Positions 17,523-26,551 of a stretch of DNA of 64,000 bases are shown here, piece by piece. This DNA is from Sphingosinicella sp. BN140058 (GTDB taxonomy: Bacteria > Pseudomonadota > Alphaproteobacteria > Sphingomonadales > Sphingomonadaceae): positions 3,481,501 through 3,545,500 of the forward strand of contig NZ_CP035501.1 in the NCBI RefSeq assembly GCF_004135585.1. The letters run 5' to 3'. The notes beneath the pieces are model-generated. The model made no database searches, was not told the origin of the DNA, and saw only the letters and a list, made by a program, of their open reading frames with translations. Position 1 is the first letter of the stretch; each line of letters opens with the position of its first letter. Made by a program: the position numbers and the translations under genes.

Positions 17523-17984
17523 CTAAGGCCGCGTCGCCCGCAGCCCCGCCGCGCGTACCCCCGCTTCGGCGCAGGCGATGTCGCTTTCGGTTGGGGAGCC
17601 GGACACGCCGATCGCGCCGAGCGGGCGGCCCTCGGCGGTGAACACCGGCACGCCGCCGCCGGCGGTGGCGATGCCGGGCGCGGTGGGAACGTTCCAGCGG
17701 GCGGTATCGGCGCTGGCATAGGTGTAGGTCGCCGCCGACCGGCTCTTCCACAAAGCGGTGTCCGAGACGGCGGTCGAGGCGTCGTCCATGCGGGCGAAAG
17801 TCAGCAGCCGCCCTGCCTCGTCGTGCACGGCGATCGCGACCGACAACTTGTTTTTCCTGGCGAAGGCCAGGCAGCCGTCGCGCATCTTGGCCGCGCTCTC
17901 ATAGGTCAGCACCGGCCGCGGACTCTGCGCCGGCGCAGCGGTGCCGAGCGCGGCAAGGCAGGCTGCAGCAACGAACGTCTTCAT
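17523..17984 (-). CDS. GlcG/HbpS-like (DUF336) protein, exported
   Basis: A 153-residue protein with a clear signal peptide (MKTFVAAACLAALGTAAPAQ), so it acts in the periplasm or outside. The body has the DUF336 signature: a VAIAVHDEAGRLL strand, then a TAPGIATAGGGVPVF loop and a terminal GAIGVSGSPTESD motif followed by CAEAGV. Members include HbpS, a haem-binding sensor protein, and GlcG of glycolate operons; ligand binding for this copy is not proved. No partner genes adjoin. A truncated paralogue with an identical C-terminal peptide lies 2 kb away. Confidence 0.88.
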   Translation of the reverse strand: MKTFVAAACLAALGTAAPAQSPRPVLTYESAAKMRDGCLAFARKNKLSVAIAVHDEAGRLLTFARMDDASTAVSDTALWKSRSAATYTYASADTARWNVPTAPGIATAGGGVPVFTAEGRPLGAIGVSGSPTESDIACAEAGVRAAGLRATRP

Positions 17985-18244
17985 CTCTTCCCCTCCCGCT
18001 CTCTTCCGCCAAGTAAACCGCCTCTGCGCGCCGGGCGCAAGCGGGTCGTTTCGAGGGTGTAATGACGTGCTTGTCGCGGGAACGCGCGGCGCGCTACGCG
18101 CCTGGCCGGAAATGCTCCGACCATGATTGCACCCGTATCCACGGGTGGCCGCAGCCTTAGCGGGGAAAGAAGGCGTACCGCACGGTGGCGCTTCCCCGCT
18201 CCCGGGATGTAGGCTCGTCCGGCACGAATCAGGGGAGGATCGAG

Positions 18245-18676
18245 ATGGCCACCGGAGGATGCCTGTGCGGCGCCGTGCGCTACCGGATCACCGGTCCGCT
18301 GCGCGCAACCTCGCTCTGCCATTGCGAGTCCTGCCGCCGCGCGACTGGCGGCCCGTCGCTGGCCTGGGCGATCTTCGGCGAAGACGATGTCGAAATCACC
18401 ACCGGCACGCTCGCCGTTTATGAAAGCTCGCCCGGAGTCGAGCGCGGCTTCTGCGCGCGGTGCGGCACGTCGCTCAGCTATCGGCGCGCCAATCGCCCCG
18501 GCCTGTTCGACGTCACCACCGCCTCGCTCGACGATCCGGAGCTCTTTCCGCCCGACAAGGAGATCTGGGTCGAGGAGCGGCTGTCCTTCGTCGCCCCCAA
18601 CCCCGATCTGCCGCAACATGCCCGCTTCAGCACCCCGGCGGCGGCCCCGAGCGCCCGCGCGCTCGATGAGGGATAG
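18245..18676 (+). CDS. GFA (CENP-V/Gfa-type) zinc protein
   Basis: A 143-residue protein of the glutathione-dependent formaldehyde-activating fold. Zinc-ligand motifs are GGCLCGAVRY at the N-terminus, CHCESCRR, and CARCGTSL. The family is named after Gfa, but most members have no demonstrated activity and are simply zinc-binding proteins. GGGGAGGATCGAG precedes the ATG, which decides the start. A second family member lies near 47.5 kb. No operon partner. Confidence 0.88.
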   Translation: MATGGCLCGAVRYRITGPLRATSLCHCESCRRATGGPSLAWAIFGEDDVEITTGTLAVYESSPGVERGFCARCGTSLSYRRANRPGLFDVTTASLDDPELFPPDKEIWVEERLSFVAPNPDLPQHARFSTPAAAPSARALDEG

Positions 18677-18870
18677 AGACGCGTGGCACGCAAAGGCGCG
18701 AAGCCGGGAAGGGGGCGAGACCCTGACCCGCGTCAGCAAAACTCCGTCGGCCAGGGAAACTCGGCAGGAGGGACGACGCTGTCCCCCTTCGCGTCTTTGC
18801 GGGTTCGCGTGACCGAACCTTCCTCCGCTCGCCTTGCGGCTGCCTTGGGCAGGCGGGACGGAGGCAGGAC

Positions 18871-18945
18871 ATGGCCCGCGCAAGACCCCGCACCAAGCTG
18901 CCGCCGTCTTGCCTCAAACGCGTGTGGCGCGACGATGCGCTGAGC
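18871..18945 (+). pseudogene. Fragment of the 5' end of an ATPase gene
   Basis: The translated fragment MARARPRTKLPPSCLKRVW closely matches the start of the ATPase gene at 22.87 kb (MARGRPHTNLPPPYLKRVW), and both are preceded by a similar purine-rich ribosome site. After about 25 codons similarity stops and the sequence continues into the promoter region of the AraC gene. It is a 5' remnant of a duplicated ATPase gene; only this piece is left. Confidence 0.7.
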
Positions 18946-19076
18946 AGGAATGTCCTCCGGGGCCCATGGCGAAGCGCTCCGCCGCGACTCCAGCAACGGT
19001 CCCGCAGTCGCGCCCCACATACGCATGCGATTGCGTTCCGCGACGCTTGTGCCAGTATGATGGGAGGGGGCACAGA

Positions 19077-20075
19077 GTGGCGACGGCAGGCAGAGAAGCG
19101 ACAGGACCGGCGCCGGCGCGTGCGGACGCGGCCTTGGCTCCGACGAGAAGGTTTGCGACCCGCGAGCTGCCCGAACATCGGCGGGACGAACTCATCCGGG
19201 AATTTTACGGCCGGATCGGCATCGGCGTCGATATCGCCCCGATCGAGGTGCCGCTCGATCTCGATATCTCGACGCTGATCCTGCCGAAGATCATGATGAT
19301 CGCGGCGACCACCACGCCGCTCAGATGGGATCGGCGGCCCGATCTGACCGCCGACGGCAACGACGACATCTGCATCACGTGGGCTGCCGGTGGCTATGCC
19401 TTCCGTCAGCACGGCCGCAGCGATGTGGACATTGCGCCCGGCGCCGCCTGCGTCATTCCGGTCGATCGTCCGTGGAGCGCCGCAACGCTGGACGGGTCGT
19501 GGAAGACGAACATTCAGATCGAGCGGCGCCTGCTCCTGGAGCGGGTGCCAGACCTTGAAGACGTGGCGCCGGATTGCATCGAGCGCCGCAGCCCCGAGGC
19601 CGCTTTGCTGTTCGATTATCAATGGTGGATCGCACGCCGGCCGATCACGGAGGCGATGGCGCCGAGGATCGCCGAGCACATTGCGGATCTCCTCGCACTG
19701 GCGCTGGGTGCCTCGGCGGATGCAAGGCAGGCAGCCAGGGAAGGTGGCGTACGTGCGGCGCGGCTGCTCGCCCTTCAGCGCCACATCGCGGCCAATCTTC
19801 ACCGCCCGATGCTTTGCGCGCGGAGTGCCGCCAAAGCCCTGGGGATCAGCGAACGCTATGTTCGAAGCCTCCTCTCGGATGAGGAAACCACCTTTTCCGA
19901 TTACGTGGCGGATCGCAGGCTCGATGCGATCCGAAGCCGGCTTCTGCAGCCGTCCCAAGCCGTCCTGCCGATCGCCGACATCGCGGCGGAGTTCGGCTTC
20001 TTCGAGCCATCCACCTTCTATCGCCGGTTCAAGGCGCGCTTCGGAATGAGCCCCTCGGAGTTCCGCCGGGGATAG
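19077..20075 (+). CDS. AraC-family transcriptional regulator
   Basis: A 332-residue regulator. The N-terminal 220 residues form an AraC-type sensing region with a cupin-like section (PGAACVIPVDRPWSA). The C-terminal 100 residues contain the two AraC helix-turn-helix units, including CARSAAKALGISERYVRSLL and the conserved ADIAAEFGFFEPSTFYRRFK ending in GMSPSEFRRG. A GTG start is chosen because GGGAGGGGG lies 6 nt upstream; the frame extends further but lacks a comparable site. It directly precedes the trimeric autotransporter gene, which it may control. Confidence 0.88.
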   Translation: MATAGREATGPAPARADAALAPTRRFATRELPEHRRDELIREFYGRIGIGVDIAPIEVPLDLDISTLILPKIMMIAATTTPLRWDRRPDLTADGNDDICITWAAGGYAFRQHGRSDVDIAPGAACVIPVDRPWSAATLDGSWKTNIQIERRLLLERVPDLEDVAPDCIERRSPEAALLFDYQWWIARRPITEAMAPRIAEHIADLLALALGASADARQAAREGGVRAARLLALQRHIAANLHRPMLCARSAAKALGISERYVRSLLSDEETTFSDYVADRRLDAIRSRLLQPSQAVLPIADIAAEFGFFEPSTFYRRFKARFGMSPSEFRRG

Positions 20076-20199
20076 TCGGCGCTGTTCCGCCCGCGCACCA
20101 TCCAGTGCCGCCGGTGCCACATCGTTACGGCTGGAACGGCTCTATGCGGTCTCCCGATTGCGCAGCCGATCAGCGCCGCGCGAAAAGGGGGATCCATTC

Positions 20200-22665
20200 A
20201 TGACCAAGACCACGCGCGTGGCGCTCACCGCCGCTGCCTCGATCAGCGCGCTTTCCTGGGCGGTCGCCGCGGCCGCGGACCCGACGCCGCCGTGCAACGC
20301 GGGTGCCGGTGCCGGCAGCACGGAATGCGGCGCCAATTCGACGACCGGTACCGCCGTCGAGGCCACCGCAGTGGGTGCGGGAAGCCAGGCGACCGGCGAT
20401 GGCAGCACCGCCACCGGCAACGGCGCGGTCGCCTCTGCGCCCTCGGCCTTCGCCGGGGGCCAGGGCGCGATCGCCAATGGCCCGAGCGCCACGGCCATCG
20501 GCCTGAACAGCGCTGCGTCGGGCGGCCAGGCCACCGCCCTGGGGGCTTTCAGCGAGGCGAGCGGCGACGATGCCATTGCGCTGGGCAACGGCAGCCTGGC
20601 GACGGGCGACGGCAGCAGCGCGGTCGGCAACGATGCGGTGGGATCGGGCGTGTTCTCGAGCGCGTTCGGCAGCGATGCTGCCGCAACCGGTCTCGACAGC
20701 GTCGCCGTGGCGAAGCTCTCAACGGCAAGCGGCGAGGGGGCGATCGCCATTGGACGGTCGAGCGACGCCGCCGCCGATTACACGATCGGCATCGGGCGCA
20801 GCGCGGCGGCGAGCGACACCGGTGCGATTGCGGTCGGCTATCTGGCCACCTCGTCCGGCGTCCGCTCGATGGCGGTCGGTTTCGAGGCCGGTGCCGCTGG
20901 GGACCAGTCCTCCGCATTCGGGGCGTTCTCCGCGGCTTCGCAGCCCGACGCGACTGCGGTCGGGGCCGGCGCCCAGGCAACGGGTCCGGGCAGCACCGCC
21001 ACCGGCCGCGCCGCATCGGCGCTCGGGGAATTGTCGAGCGCCTTCGGCATGAACGCGTCCGCGTCGGGATCGAGCAGCCTCGCCACGGGCTCGGGAGCCA
21101 GCGCAACCGGCACCGCCTCGATCGCGAGCGGCTTCAATGCAGAAGCGACCGGCTCGAACAGCATTGCCACGGGACAGTTCAGCCGGGCATTGAACAACAG
21201 CGCGGCGGCCTATGGTAATTCCGCTTTCGCGACGGGAGCAGGGAGCCTCGCGATCTCGACCTTGGCGCAAGCGACGGCCGACCTCAGCATCGCCATCGGA
21301 ACACAGAGCGGCGGGTACGGGCGATCGAGCATCGGGATCGGCGCCCTGGCCCAGGGATTGGGCGAGGAGTCGGTCGCTCTCGGGGCGCTGGCGAGTGCAG
21401 GCGCCGACGGCAGCAGCGCAATCGGGGCCAGAGCGCGCGCCGAAGGCGTCAACGCGCTTGCCATCGGCATGGAGAGCAAATCGGAGGGGACGGCGGCGGT
21501 CGCGCTGGGCCGCCAGGCTTTGGCGACCGGCGAGCAGGCAACGGCGCTCGGAACCCAGTCGGTTGCCGTCGGGTCCGGAAGCGTCGGCATCGGCTACAAT
21601 GCGGGGGCCATCGGGAACTTCTCGGTGGCGTTGGGCCAGCAGAGCGCAGCAACCGGCGATTCCTCGCTCGCGCTCGGCGCCGGTTCGACCGGAGGCGCCG
21701 CGGAAGCGACCGCCTTGGGCTGGTTCGCCAAGGCCAATGGGGTGCAGGCCGTCGCTTTGGGCGCCCAGAGCGAGGCGGCAGGTGCGCTCGGCACTGCGCT
21801 TGGCGCCAACAGCAGTGCGACGGGCGAGCAGGCGACCGCTCTCGGCAGCGGCAGCAGCGCGCTCGGCGTGGGGAGCACCGCGATCGGCCGACTGGCGGCG
21901 GCGTCGGCGGACGGCGCCGCCGCGCTCGGCCGCGACAGCCGCGCAGAGGGGGTAAATGCGGCTGCGCTCGGCCCGAACGCGATCGCGGCACACGATGGCT
22001 CCGTGGCGCTTGGCGCCGGAGCCGCGACCACCGCCGCTGGACAGGTGGCGCTCGGCGGCACCGGTAGTTCCGTTCGCGTCGGCGACATCGCGGCAAGCAG
22101 CGCGGCGCAGGCCGGAACCCTCGGCGTGGCGACGGTGGATGCGTCGGGCACGCTGGGGCGCGACACCACGCTCTTCCCCGCGGTCGGTGCCTTGCAGGCG
22201 GGGCAGGCGACACAGGCGGGCCAGATTGCGGCGATCGAAACCGTCAACACCACCCAGAACGGGCAGATCGCTGCCGTCGAGGCGGTCAACTCCAGCCAGG
22301 CAACGCAGATCACCGCGCTGCAGCTCGGCTCGGTAAGCCAGGGCATGGCGATCAGTGCGCTCCAGGCCGGACAGGCTGCGCTGAGCGGACGCGTCGATAC
22401 TCTGTTCGATCTGCGGGAGCTCGATCGCCGCGACATGCAGGAAGGCATCGCAGCGGCGGTGGCCATGGGGCAGGCACCCATGCCCTCTGCGGCGGGGCGG
22501 ACGAGCTACGTGCTGAACGTGTCGACCTTCCGCGGTGAGCAGGCGCTTGGCGGCTCGATCATGCACCGCCTCGGCGGTGACTCTCCGGTCGGGATCGGCG
22601 TGGGCTTCTCGTTCGCCGGGCACAAGAACAATGCGTTCCGCGCCGGGGTTGCGGGAGAGTTCTGA
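20200..22665 (+). CDS. Trimeric autotransporter adhesin (YadA-like head repeats and anchor)
   Basis: An 821-residue surface adhesin (type Vc secretion). Residues 1-27 are a signal peptide (ending SWAVAAAA). From about 50 to 630 the protein is built almost wholly of 14-residue YadA-head repeats of the type xxSxAxGxxAxAxGxx, which stack as trimeric left-handed beta-rolls. A short stretch (about 665-740) holds three imperfect repeats such as TQNGQIAAVEAVN, probably the neck and stalk. The last 75 residues form the YadA anchor barrel, ending in Phe, the usual last residue. Repeats lack Cys. The head is long and the coiled-coil stalk very short. The dense GC repeats leave long antisense open frames that are not genes. 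Confidence 0.92.
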   Translation: MTKTTRVALTAAASISALSWAVAAAADPTPPCNAGAGAGSTECGANSTTGTAVEATAVGAGSQATGDGSTATGNGAVASAPSAFAGGQGAIANGPSATAIGLNSAASGGQATALGAFSEASGDDAIALGNGSLATGDGSSAVGNDAVGSGVFSSAFGSDAAATGLDSVAVAKLSTASGEGAIAIGRSSDAAADYTIGIGRSAAASDTGAIAVGYLATSSGVRSMAVGFEAGAAGDQSSAFGAFSAASQPDATAVGAGAQATGPGSTATGRAASALGELSSAFGMNASASGSSSLATGSGASATGTASIASGFNAEATGSNSIATGQFSRALNNSAAAYGNSAFATGAGSLAISTLAQATADLSIAIGTQSGGYGRSSIGIGALAQGLGEESVALGALASAGADGSSAIGARARAEGVNALAIGMESKSEGTAAVALGRQALATGEQATALGTQSVAVGSGSVGIGYNAGAIGNFSVALGQQSAATGDSSLALGAGSTGGAAEATALGWFAKANGVQAVALGAQSEAAGALGTALGANSSATGEQATALGSGSSALGVGSTAIGRLAAASADGAAALGRDSRAEGVNAAALGPNAIAAHDGSVALGAGAATTAAGQVALGGTGSSVRVGDIAASSAAQAGTLGVATVDASGTLGRDTTLFPAVGALQAGQATQAGQIAAIETVNTTQNGQIAAVEAVNSSQATQITALQLGSVSQGMAISALQAGQAALSGRVDTLFDLRELDRRDMQEGIAAAVAMGQAPMPSAAGRTSYVLNVSTFRGEQALGGSIMHRLGGDSPVGIGVGFSFAGHKNNAFRAGVAGEF

Positions 22666-22866
22666 GGCCGCTCACGCACCAGACGACACCGGGTTGGTGC
22701 GGCAACGGCGAGGGTGCACTGCGGCGGCGGGTAACCGGCGCGTGACGAGGCAGGCAAGCGCGTGCCCACCACCGACGGCGCACCTATCCTCCCTGCTCGG
22801 TCTCGGGGCGAAGCGACTTCCGGTTTCGGGTCCGCGCCCCTAGGCTGTCCCGGAGGAAGGGAGAGC

Positions 22867-23634
22867 ATGGCCCGAGGAAGACCCCACACCAATCTGCCGC
22901 CGCCCTATCTCAAGCGCGTGTGGCTCGACGACGCCTCCGTGCCCGATCGCGACGCTTACCCCTTCTGTCTGCCGTTGTTCCGCGATCCCGGCTTCGAGCT
23001 CGCCTTCGATCGGCCGGTGACAATCATCGTCGGCGAGAACGGCACCGGCAAGTCGACCCTGCTCGAGGGCATCGCCGTGCTCGCCGGCTTCGACGAAGGC
23101 GGCGGCGGGCCCGGTTATCGGACGATCGACAATGAAGGCGCGCTCGCCCGCGGCGGCGGCGATCTCGCCGCGGCGCTGAAGGCGAGCTGGCTGCCCAAGG
23201 TCGGCAAGGGCTGGTTCTTCAAGGCGGAGAGCTTCTTCTCCGTCGCCCGCTACCTGGATGAGGCGGCGAAGGAAGGCTTCGCCCCGCCGCCCGATTATCT
23301 CTCCCATTCCCATGGCGAGGGTTTCATGCGCTTCTTCGAGGAACGGTGCGAGCGCCCGGGCATCTTCCTGTTCGACGAGCCGGAATCGGCGCTTTCGCTG
23401 ACCCGGCAGTTCGAATTCCTGAAGCTGCTCCACCGCATCCACGCGGCCGGCAAGACCCAGGTAATCCTCGCCACCCACGCGCCGATCCTGATGGCGCTGC
23501 CCGGCGCCCGCCTGCTCCGCCTCGGCAAATACGGCCTGGAGCCTGTGGCGTTCGAGGACACCGACCATTACCGGCTGATGCGCGAATTCATCCTCGACTG
23601 GCGCACCACCGTCGAGACCATGCTCGACGGGTGA
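22867..23634 (+). CDS. AAA-family ABC-type ATPase (single domain)
   Basis: A 255-residue soluble ATPase. Walker A is GENGTGKST (about 56-64), the ABC signature-like stretch is LSHSHGEG, Walker B is IFLFDEPESALS and the switch His lies in ATHAPIL. This matches stand-alone AAA_21/AAA_23-type ATPases related to RecF/SMC-like proteins rather than transporters, with no membrane partner nearby. GGAAGGGAGAGC precedes the ATG. Biological role unknown. The 5' fragment at 18.9 kb shows that the gene was once duplicated. Confidence 0.88.
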   Translation: MARGRPHTNLPPPYLKRVWLDDASVPDRDAYPFCLPLFRDPGFELAFDRPVTIIVGENGTGKSTLLEGIAVLAGFDEGGGGPGYRTIDNEGALARGGGDLAAALKASWLPKVGKGWFFKAESFFSVARYLDEAAKEGFAPPPDYLSHSHGEGFMRFFEERCERPGIFLFDEPESALSLTRQFEFLKLLHRIHAAGKTQVILATHAPILMALPGARLLRLGKYGLEPVAFEDTDHYRLMREFILDWRTTVETMLDG

Positions 23635-23661
23635 GGATTGCGGGACGTCACGGCTTACCCC

Positions 23662-24084
23662 TCAGCCGCGGCCGTTGCACGCAATGTACGTGGGTTTTCG
23701 CGTGTGCCGGTCGATCGAAAGCCTGATCACCCCGCAGCCGCCGTCGAAGATGTTCGGCAGGTCCCGGTAATCGTCCAGCCAGCGTCGCTGACCGGCGGCA
23801 AGCGTGCCGGAGGCGGGTTCGGGGCAGGGCACCGCACGTGCGGTGAGGTCCGCGCCCAAGTCCTCGCAGGTCTCGTCCGGCCCGGTCGGTCCGAGCGGCA
23901 CGACATAGGCGGCTATGATGTCGCCTTCGGCGCCAACGGCATAATGACGGGCATAGGCCTCGAGCGGCCTTGCCCCCGCCGGGAGGCGCACCGCCGCTTC
24001 GATCTCCGCCATCAGCGCCTCGGCTGCCGTCGGGGCGAGAGGGGGAGTGGCGAGCAGGGCGAGAAGGAGAAGCGGGCCGGTCAC
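23662..24084 (-). CDS. Exported hypothetical protein
   Basis: About 140 residues from a GTG start that gives a signal peptide (MTGPLLLLALLATPPLAPTAA). The mature part contains four Cys (CEDLG, CPEP, GGCGV, ACNG) that could form disulphides in the periplasm. No known family. Convergent with the ATPase gene, 27 bp from its stop. The open frame continues upstream, but the added residues are arginine-rich and would bury the signal peptide, so the internal start is preferred. Confidence 0.6.
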   Translation of the reverse strand: MTGPLLLLALLATPPLAPTAAEALMAEIEAAVRLPAGARPLEAYARHYAVGAEGDIIAAYVVPLGPTGPDETCEDLGADLTARAVPCPEPASGTLAAGQRRWLDDYRDLPNIFDGGCGVIRLSIDRHTRKPTYIACNGRG

Positions 24085-24290
24085 GCGCCGAGCCTGGCAC
24101 GACGCGCTTCGGCAACGCAAGATGCCCCGCGACCGCATTCCAATGGAAGCCGCGCGCCGGAGCAATACAGGCGTCGTGGCAGCCGATCGCCTTCGGCGGT
24201 GCGGCGAAGCCGATGACGGCAGGCACGACGATCTGTGTCTAAGCTTTTTGTCTCATCACTGGGGCGCATTGCAGTTCGCACGCGACCTTC

Positions 24291-24326
24291 GCCGCTTCGT
24301 GGTCCTTCGTGCCTTCGTGTGGAACC
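24291..24326. repeat. CTTCGTGG micro-repeat copy
   Basis: GCTTCGTGGTCCTTCGTGCC followed by TTCGTGTGGAACC, nearly the same as the copy at 15.12 kb. It lies in the roughly 400-bp gap upstream of the exported hypothetical protein; nothing else is seen in that gap. Confidence 0.55.
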
Positions 24327-24498
24327 GGCAGCCGCTGTGGGTTCGAGGCGGCAGGAGGAGATGCGCGAAGCCCACCCGAGAACGCGCTGACGTGCAGGTC
24401 TGACACCTTCGAAGAGGGTGATCCCGAGCTTGCGGCGCGGAGGCTTGGAGGAAGCAATGCGCGAAGACGGCTGGCGAGAGCGGAGGAACCGAGCACCT

Positions 24499-25101
24499 CT
24501 AGCGCCGCCGCGCCAGCCAGATCGTGCGGCCTCCGGCGTCCAGGTCTTCGGCGACATGCGCCACCACCGCGAAGCTGCTGTCGGCCAGCAAAGCAGTGTA
24601 GTCTGCGGGGGAAAGGCTGGCATGGTATAGCGGCTCGCCTTCGAACGTGCCGATCGCCTCGCCTTCGTCGGGCCCGCTGGTGAACAGCAAGGGCGCGCCC
24701 GCCCGCGTGTGGGCGGCGAAGATCGGGAACATGGTTCGCTGGTCGTCCGGGCAGAGGTGGAAGAAACTGTCCCAGGCGAGCAGGCCGTCGAAAGCGCGGT
24801 CGAGGCGCAGCGTGCGCATGTCGCCGACCAGGCCGCGCTGCTCCGGCAGGTTGTGCTGGAACAGGGCGATCATCTCGGGTGCGGAATCGACGCCGGTGAC
24901 CGCACGGCCGTTGGCGGCCAGGTAGCGGGCGATCGGTTCGCCGGCGCCGCAGCCGAGATCGAGGATCGTGCCGGCGGTCGGAACCAGGGTGAGGAACCGG
25001 TCGAGCCAGCCGCGCTCGGGCAGACGCGTGCCGCGGGCTCGCGTCCAGGCGGCGGCATGGCGCCGGTAAAGGCCGATAATGTCGTCCGCAGCGCTTGGCA
25101 C
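24499..25101 (-). CDS. Class I SAM-dependent methyltransferase
   Basis: A 200-residue Rossmann-fold methyltransferase. Motif I is ILDLGCGAGEP (about 46-56), motif II ends in the acidic GVDSAPEM, and motif III/IV includes FDGLLAWDSFFHL. The compact size and a trailing ESF-like region suggest a small-molecule substrate, which cannot be named. A GTG start is used because no earlier start gives family-like sequence. It stands alone between a gap and a small coiled-coil gene transcribed the same way. Confidence 0.85.
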   Translation of the reverse strand: MPSAADDIIGLYRRHAAAWTRARGTRLPERGWLDRFLTLVPTAGTILDLGCGAGEPIARYLAANGRAVTGVDSAPEMIALFQHNLPEQRGLVGDMRTLRLDRAFDGLLAWDSFFHLCPDDQRTMFPIFAAHTRAGAPLLFTSGPDEGEAIGTFEGEPLYHASLSPADYTALLADSSFAVVAHVAEDLDAGGRTIWLARRR

Positions 25102-25203
25102 CTGCGGATCATGGCGGCTCGCGGGGAGGCTCGCAACACGCGTCGAGGAGAGGGGGCGGGCGGCGGAGGGCCGGATGTGCGGGTGCCCCGCCGCCCGCTG
25201 CGA

Positions 25204-25404
25204 TCAGCTCTTCCGCGCCTGCTCGGCGATCAGCCGGTTCACCTGACCGAGCTGGTCCCGGACGCTCTCGGGACTTTCGGTGACGGGGCCGTCGGCACGC
25301 TCCGACGCGGTCGCCGTGTCGAGCAGCCGAAGCCGCTCCTCCAGCCGCGCTTTCTCGTCCTGCAGCTTGGCCAGCGTGTCGTCCTGAAGGTCGTCTTGCA
25401 TCAT
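25204..25404 (-). CDS. Small coiled-coil protein
   Basis: A 66-residue charged protein; residues 10-30 (LAKLQDEKARLEERLRLLD) and 48-64 form amphipathic helices with Leu/Ile at heptad positions. It could dimerise or act as a small partner. AAGGG lies 4 nt before the ATG, which decides against the long upstream frame. No family recognised; an 102-bp gap follows before the methyltransferase gene. Confidence 0.6.
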   Translation of the reverse strand: MMQDDLQDDTLAKLQDEKARLEERLRLLDTATASERADGPVTESPESVRDQLGQVNRLIAEQARKS

Positions 25405-26078
25405 GCATCCCTTGTGCGCGGCGCACCGACGGGTGCGCCCTGGTGTGAGATACGGATCCGGTGAGGTGCGGTGCGCAAAGATCGACCAGCACCGAGCGAA
25501 CCCGATGCGGTCCGACATCACGATCCCGATGGAGATCGTCAGAGGGGCCCGGCCCGCTCGCTTTGAACGGCACCGCGGGCGGGAAGGTTCCGCCCTGATG
25601 GAACGATTGCGCCACGATCCGGAACCCGCGCCGGCGATGGTCCGGCGGTGCTGCGCCCGGGGAGTTTGACGATTATTGTGCACCGCGTCTCGGATCCGCG
25701 CGGCAATCCTGTTCGACGGGCAATGTCGCTTCTGCTTCCCCGATTATCGATGCGGTCGGCCCGATCGCGGAGCAACCGTCCGGTCGTCCGCGCGCCGTCC
25801 GCCGGGCACGCTTCGTCTCACCGCCACCCCTGCGTCGCAACCCGCCGGCACATGACGGGTTACGCACGGCGTTGCTTTCCTCCCCCCTGATTGCGACACT
25901 GATCTCGGCGCCGGCGTCTCGCATCCTGTGAGACGCCGGCGCTCTTGCTTCGGAGCGCCGAGGCGTTCTCCCGCACGGGCAATCATTGCCTGGTCGAGAC
26001 GCTCGATCTTTTGGCTCGCGTCACCCCGGTCGACGCACCCAAGAAATTGGTCAAGCCTGCCTCGTCGAAGCACTCAGT

Positions 26079-26242
26079 CCTCCCTGTCGCTGCAAGCGAT
26101 GGGGAGGGGGACCGCACAAAGTGCGGTGGAGGGGCTTTGGGCGCCGGAGGGCCCCTCCACCAACTTTCAGCTGGTGATGAGCAAGTGCAGGCTGCACCGC
26201 AGCCTGCAGTCCTGCCGGGGCACAACGGGCTTGCTCATCACC
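26079..26242. ncRNA. Candidate structured element: four consecutive stem-loops
   Basis: No gene covers this stretch. Stem 1 (26079-26107): CCTCCC, TG, TCGCT, loop GCA, AGCGA, TG, GGGAGG. Stem 2 (26111-26127): ACCGCAC, loop AAA, GTGCGGT. Stem 3 (26126-26160): GTGGAGGGGC, 15-nt loop, GCCCCTCCAC. Stem 4: arms GGTGATGAGCAAG (26173-26185) and CTTGCTCATCACC (26230-26242), with an inner TGCAGGCTGC-ACC-GCAGCCTGCA. All stems are perfect and directly adjacent. Strand, promoter and ends are unknown; it could equally be a DNA-level element. Confidence 0.4.
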
Positions 26243-26551
26243 ATCGCCTACGGCGACAGGAAGGATGAGAAGGCCGAATGCAATCGCGTTTCGCACGTCC
26301 CGACATTGACGTTCGTCGATGTTCCCGCTATGTTCCGCATCCTGTCTCCGGCCTGCGAACTCCCTAGGAACCATCGCGTCGCGAGCGAACCCTCCACCAC
26401 GGGGCGAGCCGCCCTTCCTTGAAGGTCGAGGACCGACCAATAATCACGCGCGCCGGACGCCTGCACGCCCTTCGTCACGAGGATTGCAGGCGCGTGCGCG
26501 CAGGCGACGGGTCCGGCGTCGACCGAGCGTCCACTTGGCGATGGCGTGAAA

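Noticed and set aside
20719..22623. A 634-residue open frame on the minus strand inside the autotransporter gene
   Set aside because: It is the antisense shadow of GC-rich head repeats; it has no ribosome site or family signature, while the plus strand has signal peptide, repeats and anchor.
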